A DNA stretch of 47,113 nt from Nemertoderma westbladi (Eukaryota; Xenacoelomorpha; Nemertodermatida; Nemertodermatidae). Each line of letters starts with the position of its first letter. Position 1 is the stretch's first letter. Positions 27,801 to 39,800 of the stretch are shown here, one piece after another. The notes under the pieces were generated by a model. The model ran no database searches, was not told the origin of the DNA, and was given only the letters and a program-made list of their open reading frames with translations. The position numbers were made by a program, and so were the translations under genes. Location of the stretch: contig JAUCBJ010007073.1 of assembly GCA_032718475.1 (NCBI GenBank), positions 1 through 47,113 of the forward strand, written 5' to 3'.

Positions 27801-30800
27801 AAGGTTTTTATAACCTAAAGATTTTAGGGTAGACCATAGACTTTTTGGATTATCTTTATTCTCACTTATTTTGTTGTACAAATATTCAGATTTAGCTTTT
27901 TTTATTTCCCGTTGGACAAGGTTTCTATATTTGCAGTAATTATTATAATCAGCTAAAACACGGTATTTCCTAAATTTATACAAATAGTTATCTCTTTCTC
28001 TGATATTACTAAGAATACCCGAGGTCATCCAGGGCTCAGTGCGTTGTTTAAGACTAATTTCTTTAATTGGTGCTACAGTATTAAGTGCCTTTAAAAATAT
28101 ATCTTTAAAAACAGTGTATGCAAGGTTAATGTCAGCGGCCTTAAAACAGGGTTCCCAGTCAGAATTAACTAACAAACTTAAAAAGCGTTCCTTGCTGTAA
28201 TTTTTCATAGACCTAACTGTTACTGTTTTATGATCCCCGAAAAAAGATTTTTGTGTCTTTCTTGTGCAAAAAACTATAAAATGATCGCTTAGACCTATAG
28301 GTAAAACCCCAGATTGAGAAATAATATCGGTATTATTACAAAGGATGTGATCTAGTAAAGTAGAAGTTTTACTGGTAATTCTGGTAGAATCTCGAATAAT
28401 TTGTTTTAAACCAAACAAATTTAAAATACTTTGGTAATGTTTACAGATGGGGGATGCTTTGTGATGGTAACAGATATTAAAATCACCTAAGAAATATATT
28501 TCACAGTCTGACCTAAGATTACATAAAATTGTATTTTCAAAATTTTGCAAAAAATCTGATTGTTTAGGGGGCCGATATAAAGTACCGATTAAAATAGGTT
28601 TAGTTTTAGGAAGTAAAAGTTCCACCAGTAAAACTTCGTCACAAGTCTCTAAATCTTCCCTACGATTAAAAGCTAAATCACATCGAATGTAAGTACAGAC
28701 ACCACCTGTCCTTGCTGTCTGTCCCTATCCTTACGTAAAACTACGTAATTATCAATATAAATTTCTCCATCAGAAACACTATCATCGAGCCAAGTTTCAG
28801 AGATTGTTAAAACTGCTGGGTTGGATTTATTGATTAAAATACGAATTTCGGAAAGTTTTGGAAGCAGAGATCGTGCGTTTAAGTGCAAAAAATGCAGACC
28901 TTTTTTCTTAAAAAAATTAAAAGTTTCACTCTCAGCATCACTTGGAGTTTGCAGAGGCGATGTGAGAAATGAATCGTCGGTTTCTGATTCTAAAATTGTA
29001 TCATGAAAGGGAAGTTCGGTAAAAATACAGCTATTGCAGAGAAAACTTGGTTCAAGATTGTTTCTGGTGGAGAATAAATTACTGCGTTTCCTACGGTAAC
29101 ATTTTAAATGTACAAATGTGTCACAACTCTCGCATTGGACGATCTTACTCCGAGAGTTTGTTCCTCGTTGACAGACGGGACAGTTGATCTTCGGGGCCCG
29201 CGTCCTGCTGGGTCCTGGGTTGGTCTCAATATCCCCAGCCAGAGACAGTAGACATAGTTTAGCGATTAGGCCTCTAGATCGTGGAGAGGAGACCCAAGAT
29301 CTTCTTCCCCGACGAGAGCAGTAGAGGCTAAATCCACTCGTCGACCACATCTCCGTCGATTCGGCGCGGCAGTTCGAAACGGTAGCGACAGGGTGTTCCG
29401 CAAACCAGTCCAATACGGGTATTGGGTGGGTTGCAGGGTTACCCCGCGGATCGGATGGTTCTGCCACAACGAAACGACCCAGAACGATGAAAACTGTGGA
29501 GATTAAGAGCGGGGACATTGTGCTGTCTGGCTGTAGTCTGACTCAGGGATAAAAACTGTATAGGCCTAGTCTAAGGCTGCTAAGGAGGTTGGATTGCATA
29601 TAAATGCTATAAAGACCGAATTCATGACCTTTAATGTTGATGGGAACTTGACAACCATTGATAATAATCAACTAAGGAAGGTTGATGACTTCCAGTACCT
29701 TGGATCATGGATAGAGAGTAGCAAAAACGACATAGAAGTTAGGAAAGCAAAGGCTTGGGTAGCTCTATCAAAAATGGATACCATCTGGAAATCAGATCTC
29801 TCCAGGCACCTAAAGACTAAGTTCTTTCGAGCCACAGTGGAAAGTGTATTTTTATACGGGGGTGAGACCTGGACACTGACTAAATCACTTGAACAACGAA
29901 TAGATGGTTGCTACACAAGACTACTAAGGGCAGCCCTAAACATCAGCTGGAGACAACACATGACAAACGCCGAGCTTTATGGTACAATACCACCTGTATC
30001 AACCACCCTCCGTGAACGCAGATTAAGATTCAGTGGGCACTGCTGGCGAAGTAAAGACGAGGTCATACCAGATCTACTTCTCTGGCAACCAACTCATGGA
30101 AAGCGTAGTCGTGGACGACCGGCCATAACATATATCGATCAACTTGAAAGGGATACTGAACTTGGGAGAAACGAAATTGCGACAACTATGGAGAATCGGG
30201 AAGCATGGAAGGATCTCATTTCCACTGTCCGAGTTCGCTCGACCTAGTAGTAATAGTAATTGAATTATAATTATTATTATTGGATATTCTACTGGTAAAT
30301 TCAATTTGTCATTCTTATTTGCTTAATATATCGCCAATATTACAGAATCAAGGAAGTTTTACACGCGCCACAACAGGTGGGTCGCTGTAACTAAGTATCA
30401 GTGATAATCTGGACAATTGTATTAGATTTGTGTGTTGTCATGTCTCTGACTTACTAAATAATTAATATATGGCGATATTTCAGACCATTAATATAAGCAA
30501 AGCTCTTATTATTAATTACATCACGATTGAGAGTTGTCACAAATTGAATACTGTAGTGATATCAATATAATTAGACCAAAGACTTGTCACAATACGTTTC
30601 CTCTAAAGGGAAACACAATCACCAGACTTGAGTCCTTACATAATTAATTAGTCAGTCATTTGCATACTGTGTTGCCACACCCTCCCGGTATCTCAGTTAA
30701 ATACAATAGATAATCAAATACCGTACCGAACTAAATGAAATATAGAGCAAATCAATACATCGAAGGGAGAAAGGGTAAATAAACAGATACAGTGAGTGGC

Positions 30801-33800
30801 CCTCGGTGACAGGTACACTAGCGCAACTCCGTTCATTGTATCTGACCGGACATTCTGCCTTCATTTTTGCATGGTTTATTAAGTAACAGAAAGAAGTCAC
30901 AATATATGAAAATTGAGAGTGAAAGAACATATTTTATCAAATGCGCTAACAGGTGTCGGAAGATGACTGAGTTAGGATCGATGCGTAAATATAATCAAAT
31001 AGGAGCGATAACACGGTGAGACGATATGAATATGAATGGAATGTTGGTTGATGGAAAGAAGGATGATTGGCGCCACCCGTCTTTCGTTTAAATGGTAGAA
31101 GGGTGGCACCATTGATGACATCATATGGGTCGATCTCTAACATGCAAATTGCTTTTTATGATTACTTCTGTTTGGGATATTGGTAAATCTGGAAATAGAA
31201 TTAAATTTATAAATTAAATATAGTAATACAATTAAATAAAATAAAAATGAATACAATTAATTAAATAAAAATATATACAAATAAATAAATATCAATAAAT
31301 AAAAGGGAAGAGGTGTCACTTAATGACTCCCTTTGCATGGCTTAGTGACAGTTGGACCTCACTGACCACCCATTGAGTGTCAGAGTGCTAATCGGTCTAA
31401 TTAATTAGTGTAACCAATTAAAACTTAATGAGATTTCATAAGACACCTATCAGGTTGTACTTATACTAATTAATTGATGACACCTGCCAATTAGGGTCTA
31501 ATTATCCTTATTTGGAGGGGTCATACAGACAGTCTGACGCCAATGACACCCAATCACACCCTATGGGTGTCATTGGGTATCATATGACACCCAGTGGGTG
31601 TCAGTGAGGTCCAACTTTCACCGAGCCATGAAAACCACTACTACTATAGTGCAATACGTAAAACAACCAGTGTGAACAACCCTATTAGTGTGGCAGTATT
31701 TCTATTTGAGGCCATTCCCATCCCCAGCCCCACTCCCCCTTACCTCTGCCACTGTTTCACGTTAATTTAATAGTTTTGTTAAACCTCTCCGGCCCAATTC
31801 CGTTGCTTTGAAGCAACAACAACTTTATAGGCTTGCTGATTTAACAGTTTTGAATTTATTAACTCAGACTGGCTAAAATTATGTGTAAAGCTGTTCATTG
31901 TCCAATAACTGATATCGGTCATATTGTGCTTCTGTTTATTAGAATCAGCCATATTGTGCTTCTGTTTATTGGAATCGGTCATATTGCGCTTCTGTTATTG
32001 AAGCAGCCATATTGTGCTTCTGTTTATTGTAATGAGCCATATTGTGCTTCTGTTTATTGTAATCCGCCATATTGTGCATCTGTTTATTGGAATCAGCCAT
32101 ATTGTGCTTCTGTTTAATGGAATCGGTCATATTGTGCTTCTGTTTATTATAATCGGCCATATTGTGCTTCTGTTCATTGGAATCGGCCATATTGTGCTTC
32201 TGTATATTGGAATTTGCAATATTGTGCATCTGTTTATTTGAATCCGCCATATTGTGCTTCTGTTTATTGGAATCTGCCATATTGTGCTTCTGTTTAATGG
32301 AATCGGTCATATTGTGCTTATGTTTATTAGAATCGGTTATATTGTGCTTCTGTTTATTGGAATCAGCCATATTGTGCTTTTGTTTATTGTAATCAGACAT
32401 ATTGTGCTTCTGTTTATTGGAATCGGCCATATTGTGCTTCTGTTTATTGGAATCAGCCATATTGTGCTTCTGTTTAATGGAATCGGTCATATTGTGCTTC
32501 TGTTTATTATAATCGGCCATATTGTGCTTCTGTTCATTGGAATCGGCCATATTGTGCTTCTGTATATTGGAATCTGCCATATTGTGCTTCTGTTTATTGG
32601 AATCCGCCAAATTGTGCTTCTGTTTATTGGAATCTGCCATATTGTGCATCTGTTTATTGGAATCAGCCATATTGTGCTTCTGTTTAATGGAATCGGTCAT
32701 ATTGTGCTTCTGTTTATTGGAATCAGCCATATTGTGCTTTTGTTTATTGTAATCAGACATATTGTGCTTCTGTTTATTGGAATTGGCCATATTGTGCTTC
32801 TGTTTATTGTAATCAGCCATAAGCCTATTTTGCTTCTCTTTATTGTAATCAGCCATATTGTGCTTCTGTTTACTGGAATCAGCCATATTGTGCTTTTGTT
32901 TATTGGAATCGGTCACATTGTGCTTCTGTTTATTGTAATCCGCCATATTGTGCTTCTGTTTATTGTAATCCGCCATATTGTGCATCTGTTTATTGGAATC
33001 AGCCATATTGTGCTTCTGCTTAATGGAATCGGTCATATTGTGCTTCTGTTTATTAGAATCAGCCATATTGTGCTTCTGTTTATTGTAATGAGCCATATTG
33101 TGCTTCTGTTTATTGGAATCGGTCATATTGTGCTTCTGTTTATTGTAATCCGCCATATTGTGCATCTGTTTATTGGAATCAGCCATATTGTGCTTCTGTT
33201 TATTGTAATCAGCCATAAGCCTATTTTGCTTCTCTTTATTGTAATCAGCCATATTGTGCTTCTGTTTATTGGAATCGGTCATATTGTGCTTCTGTTTATT
33301 GTAATCCGCCATATTGTGCATCTGTTTATTGTAATCCGCCATATTGTGCATCTGTTTATTGTAATCCGCCATATTGTGCATCTGTTTATTGGAATCAGCC
33401 ATATTGTGCTTCTGTTTAATGGAATCGGTCATATTGTGCTTCTGTTTATTAGAATCAGCCATATTGTGCTTCTGTTTATTGTAATGAGCCATATTGTGCT
33501 TCTGTTTATTGGAATCGGTCATATTGTGCTTCTGTTTATTGTAATCCGCCATATTGTGCATCTGTTTATTGGAATCAGCCATATTGTGCTTCTGTTTAAT
33601 GGAATCGGTCATATTGTGCTTCTGTTTATTGGAATCGGTCATATTGTGCTTCTGTTTATTGTAATCCGCCATATTGTGCATCTGTTTATTGTAATCCGCC
33701 ATATTGTGCATCTGTTTATTGGAATCAGCCATATTGTGCTTCTGTTTATTGGAATCGGTCATATTGTGCTTCTGTTTATTGTAATCCGCCATATTGTGCA

Positions 33801-36800
33801 TCTGTTTATTGTAATCCGCCATATTGTGCATCTGTTTATTGGAATCAGCCATATTGTGCTTCTGTTTAAAGGAATCGGTCATATTGTGCTTTTGTTTATT
33901 GGCATCGGCCATATTGTGCTTCTGTATTTTGGAATCAGCCATACTGTGCTTCTGTTTATTGGAATCGGTCATATTGCGCTTCTGTTATTGAATCAGCCAT
34001 ATTGTGCTTCTGTTTATTGTAATGAGCCATATTGTGCTTCTGTTTATTGTAATCCGCCATATTGTGCATCTGTTTATTGGAATCAGCCATATTGTGCTTC
34101 TGTTTAATGGAATCGGTCATATTGTGCTTCTGTTTATTAGAATCAGCCATATTGTGCTTCTGTTTATTGTAATGAGCCATATTGTGCTTCTGTTTATTGT
34201 AATCCGCCATATTGTGCATCTGTTTATTGGAATCAGCCATATTGTGCTTCTGTTTAATGGAATCGGTCATATTGTGCTTTTGTTTATTGGCATCGGCCAT
34301 ATTGTGCTTCAGTTTATTGGAATCGGTCATATTGTGCTTCTGTTTATTGTAATGAGCCATATTGTGCTTCTGTTTATTGTAATCGCCGCAACCATATTGT
34401 GCTTCTGTATATTGGAATCAGCCATATTGTGCTTCTGTTTATTGGAATTGGCCATATTGTGCTTCTGTTTATTGGAATCTGCCATATTGTGCTTCTGTTT
34501 ATTGGAATCAGCAATGTTGTGCTTCTGTATATTGGAATCGGCCGTACTGTGCTTCTGTTTAATGGAATCGGTCATATTGTGCTTCTGTTTATTAGAATTA
34601 GCTATATTGTGCTTCTGTTTATTGGAATCGGCCATATTGTGCTTCTGTTTATCGTAATCGCCGCAACCATATTGTGCTTTTGTTTATTCGAACCCGCCAT
34701 ATTGTGCTTCTGTTTACTGGCATCGGCCATATTGTGCTTCTATTTATTGGAATCAGCCATATTGTGCTTATGTTTATTGGCATCGGCCATATATTGCACT
34801 TCTGTTTATTGGAATCGGTCATATTGTGCTTCTGTTTATTGGAATCGGTCTGTTTATTGTAATCGGCCATATGGTGCTTCTGTTTATTGGAATCGGCCAT
34901 ATTGTGCTTCTGTTTATTGTAATCGCCGCAACCATATTGTGATTTTGTTTATTTGAATCCGCCATATTGTGCTTCTGTATATTGGAATCAGCCATATAGT
35001 GCTTCTGTTTATTGGAATTGGCCATATTGTGCTTCTGTTTATTGGAATCGGCCATATTGTGCTTCTGTTTATTGGAATCAACCATATTGTGCTTCTATTT
35101 ATTGGAATCGGCCATATTGTGCTTTTGTTTATTGGAATCGGTCTGTTTATTGTAATCGGTCATATTGTGCTTCTATTTATTGGATTCGGCCATATTGTGC
35201 TTATGTTTATTGGCATCGGCCATATATTGTGCTTCAGTTTATTGGAATCAGCCATATTGTGCTTCAGTTTATTGGAATCAGCCATATTGTGCTTCTGTTT
35301 ATTAGAATCGGCCATATTGTGCTTCTGTTCATTGGAATCGGCCATATTGTGCTTCTGTGAATTGGAATCGGTCATATTGTGCTTCTGTTTAATGGAATCG
35401 GTCATATTGTGCTTCTGTTTATTAGAATCGGCTATATTGTGCTTCTGTTTATTGGAATCGCCGCAACCATATTGTGCTTTTGTTTATTTGAACCCGCCAT
35501 ATTGTGCTTCTGCTTATTGGCATCGGCCATATTGTGCTTCTGTTCATTGGAATCGGCCATATTGTGCTTCCGTGAATTGGAATCGGTCATATTGTGCTTC
35601 TGTTCAATGGAATCGGTCATATTGTGCTTCTGTATATTGGAATCAGCCATATTGTGCTTCTGTTTATTGGAATTGGCCATATTGTGCTTCTGTTTATTGG
35701 AATCGGCCATATTGTGCTTTTGTTTATTGGAATCGATCTGTTCATTGGAATCGGCCATATTGTGCTTCTATTTATTGGCATCGGCCATATTGTGCTTCTG
35801 TTAGTTGGAATCGGCCATATTGTGCTTCTGTTAGTTGGAATCGGCCATATTGTGCTTCTGTGAATTGGAATCGGTCATATTGTGCTTCTGTTCAATGGAA
35901 TCGGTCATATTGTGCTTCTGTATATTGGAATCAGCCATATTGCACTTCTGTTTATTGGAATCGGTCATATTGTGCTTCAGTTTATTGGAATCAGCCATAT
36001 TGTGCTTCTGTTTATTGTAATCCGCCATATTGTGCTTCTGTTTATTGGAATCGGTCATATTGTGCTTCAGTTTATTGGAATCAGCCATATTGTGCTTCTG
36101 TTTATTAGAATCGGCCATATTGTGCTTCTGTTCATTGGAATCGGCCATATTGTGCTTCTGTGAATTGGAATCGGTCATATTGTGCCTCTGTTTAATGGAA
36201 TCGGTCATATTGTGCTTCTGTTTATTAGAATCGGCTATATTGTGCTTCTGTTTATTGGAATCGCCGCAACCATATTGCGCTTTTGTTTATTTGAATCCGC
36301 CATATTATGCTTCTGTATATTAGAATCAGCCATATTGTGCTTCTGTTTATTGTAATCGCCGCAACCATATTGTGCTTTTGTTTATTTGAACCCGCCGTAT
36401 TGTGCTTCTGCTTATTGGCATCGGCCATATTGTGCTTCTATTTATTGGAATCAGCCATATTGTGCTTCTGTATATTAGAATCAGCCATATTGTGCTTCTG
36501 TTTATTGTAATCGCCGCAACCATATTGTGCTTTTGTTTATTTGAACCCGCCATATTGTGCTTCTGTTTATTGGCATCGGCCATATATTGCACTTCTGTTT
36601 ATTGGAATCGGTCATATTGTGCTTCTGTTTATTGGAATCGGTCTGTTTATTGTAATCGGCCATATGGTGCTTCTGTTTATTGGAATCGGCCATATTGTGC
36701 TTCTGTTTATTGTAATCGCCGCAACCATATTGTGCTTCTGTATATTGGAATCAGCCATATTGTGCTTCTGTTTATTGGAATTGGCCATATTGTGGTTCTG

Positions 36801-39800
36801 TTTATTGGAATCGGCCATATTGTGCTTCTGTTTATTGGAATCAACCATATTGTGCTTCTATTTATTGGAATCGGCCATATTGTGCTTTTGTTTATTGGAA
36901 TCGGTCCGTTTATTGTAATCGGTCATATTGTGCTTCTATTTATTGGAATCGGCCATATTGTGCTTATGTTTATTGGCATCGGCCATATATTGCACTTCTG
37001 TTTATTGGAATCGGTCATATTGTGCTTCTGTTTATTGGAATTGGCCATATTGTGCTTCTGTTTATTGGAATCTGCCATATTGTGCTTCTGTTTATTGGCA
37101 TCGGCCATAGTGTGCTTCTGTTTATTAGAATCGGCTATACTGTGCTTTTGTTTAATGGAATCGGTCATATTGTGCTTCTGTTTATTGGCATCGGCCATAT
37201 TGTGCTTCTATTTATTGGAATCTGCCATATTGTGCTTTTGTTCATTGGAATCAGCCATATTGTGCTTCTGTTTATTGGCATCGGCCATATTGTGCTTCTG
37301 TTTATTGGCATCGGCCATATTGTGCTTCTGTTTATTGGAATCAGCCATATTGTGCTTCTGTTTATTGGCATCGGCCATATTGTGCTTCTGTTTATTGGAA
37401 TCAGCCATATTGTGCTTCTGTTTATTAGAATCGGCTATACTGTGCTTCTGTTTAATGGAATCTGTCATATAGTGCTTCTGTTTATTGGCATCGGCCATAT
37501 TGTGCCTCTATTTATTGGAATCTGCCATATTGTGCTTTTGTTCATTGGAATCAGCCATATTGTGCTTCTGTTTATTGGAATCGGCCATATTGTGCTTATG
37601 TTTATTGGCATCGGCCATATATTGCACTTCTGTTTATTGGAATCGGTCATATTGTGCTTCAGTTTATTGGAATCGGTCATATTGTGTTTCTGTTTATTGT
37701 AATCGCCGCAGCCATATTGTGCTTTTGTTTATTCGAATCCGCCATATTGTGCTTCTGTTTATTGGCATCGGCCATATTGTGCTTCTATTTATTGGAATCA
37801 GCCATATTGTGCTTTTGTTTATTGGCATCGGCCATATTGTGCTTCTGTTTATTTGAATCAGCCATATTGTGCTTTTGTTTATTCGAATCCGCCATATTGT
37901 GCTTCTGTTTATTGGCATCGGCCATATTGTGCTTCTATTTATTGTAATCCGCCATATTGTGCTTTGGTTTATTGGCATCGGCCATATTGTGCTTCTGTTT
38001 ATTTGAATCAGCCATATTGTGCTTTTGTTTATTCGAATCCGCCATATTGTGCTTCTGTTTATTGGCATCGGCCATATTGTGCTTCTGTTTATTGGAATCA
38101 GCCATATTGTGCTTATGTTTATTGGCATCGGCCATATTGTGCTTCTGTTTATTGGAATCAGCCATATTGTGCTTTTGTTCATTGGAATCAGCCATATTGT
38201 GCTTCTGTTTATTGGCATCGGTCATATTGTGCTTCTGTTTATTGGCATCGGCCATATTGTGCTTCTATTTATTGTAATCCGCCATATTGTGCTTCTGTTT
38301 ATTGGCATCGGCCATATTGTGCTTCGGTTTATTTGTATCAGCCATATTGTGCTTTTGTGTATTCGAATCCGCCATATTGTGCTTCTGTTTATTGGCATCG
38401 GCCATATTGTGCTTCTGTTTATTGGAATCAGCCATATTGTGCTTCTGTTTATTGGCATCGGCCATATTGTGCCTCTGTTTATTGGAATCAGCCATATTGT
38501 GCTTTTGTTCATTGGAATCAGCCATATTGTGCTTCTGTTTATTGGCATCGGCCATATTGTGCTTCTATTTATTGGAATCTGCCATATTGTGTTTCTGTTT
38601 ATTGTAATCCGTCATATTGTGTTTCTGTTTATTGTAATCCGTCATATTGTGTTTCTGTTTATTGTAATCGCCGCAGCCATATTGTGCTTTTGTTCATTGG
38701 AATCAGCCATATTGTGCTTCTGTTTATTGGCATCGGCCATATTGTGCTTCTGTTTATTGGAATCAGCCATATTGTGCTTCTGTTTATTAGAATCGGCTAT
38801 ACTGCGCTTCTGTTTAATGGAATCGGTCATATTGCACTTCTGTTTATTGTAATCGCCGCAGCCATATTGTGCTTTTGTTCATTGGAATCAGCCATATTGT
38901 GCTTCTGTTTATTCGAATCCGCCATATTGTGCTTCTGTTTATTGGCATCGGCCATATTGTGCTTCTATTTATTGGAATCAGCCATATTGTGCTTTTGTTT
39001 ATTGGAATCGGTCTGTTTATTGTAATTGGTCATATTGTGCTTCTGTTTATTGGAATCGGCCATATTGTGCTTCTGTTTATTGGCATCGGCCATATATTGC
39101 ACTTCTGTTTATTGGAATCGGTCATATTGTGCTTCAGTTTATTGGAATCAGCCATATTGTGCTTCTGTTTATTGGAATCGGTCATATTGTGCTTCTGTTT
39201 ATTGGAATCCGCCATATTGTGCTTCTGTTTATTGGCATCGGCCATATTGCGCTTCTGTTTATTGGAATCGGTCATATTGTGCTTCTGTTTATTGGAATCG
39301 GCCATATTGTGCTGCTGGTTATTGGAATCCGCCATATTGTGCTTCTGTTTATTGGCATCGGCCATATTGTGCTTCTGTTTATTGGAATCAGCCATATTGT
39401 GCTTTTGTTCATTGGAATCAGCAATATTGTGCTTCTGTTTATTGGAATCGGTCATATTGTGCTTCTGTTTATTGTAATCTGCCATATTGTGCTTTTGTTT
39501 ATTAGCATCGGCCATATTGTGCTTCTGTTTATTTGAATCAGCCATATTGTGCTTTTGTTCATTGGAATCGGTCATATTACGCTTCTGTTTATTGGAATCG
39601 GCCATATTGTGTTTCTGTTTATTGTAATCCATCATTTGTTTTTATTTGTTATGCATAATATTGTGGGTTATCGAGGACTATTGTGAATTATTACTAAATT
39701 ACTTAAGACGGCAAAGTACTGCTGCAGATTATGGTGTTGACAGAGGGGAGGCCATGAAGACGTAAATTGCGGACATACAAGACATCAGGAAGTATTTCCA

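Larger units (their letters stand above)
25692..29574 (-). mobile_element. LINE C: near full-length CR1-like element inserted in LINE A
   Basis: An antisense insert between NKVERA and AKEVGL of LINE A. A 4-bp GGCT occurs on both sides (25688-25691, 29575-29578), consistent with the very short target duplications of CR1-like elements. The 3' end on the minus strand is a short (ATCT)n tail (tagatagat on + at 25693). The 5' UTR is only about 56 nt before the first ATG at 29518, and the 3' UTR is about 320 nt. One frameshift near 28700-28710 separates the two open frames. Confidence 0.88.
23209..30250 (+). mobile_element. LINE A: non-LTR RT split by two later insertions
   Basis: Three + strand pieces rejoin in frame into one reverse transcriptase. 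Segment 1 (23209-23395): [18 protein letters not shown] to [10 protein letters not shown]. Segment 2 (25215-25691): [19 protein letters not shown] (motif A), GVLQGD (motif B), DFADDIALF (motif C), ending in NKVERA. Segment 3 (29575-30247): [19 protein letters not shown], then [13 protein letters not shown] and [25 protein letters not shown] interrupts 1|2 and LINE C interrupts 2|3. The 3' end after the stop is a TAG/TAA-rich tail. The copy is 5' truncated (no endonuclease) and of the same type as B. Confidence 0.9.

Noticed and set aside
31966-34107. Long open frames (668 and 617 codons) in the 30-bp array
   Set aside because: They exist on both strands and in several frames because the unit length is a multiple of three; variation between units is mostly amino-acid changing.
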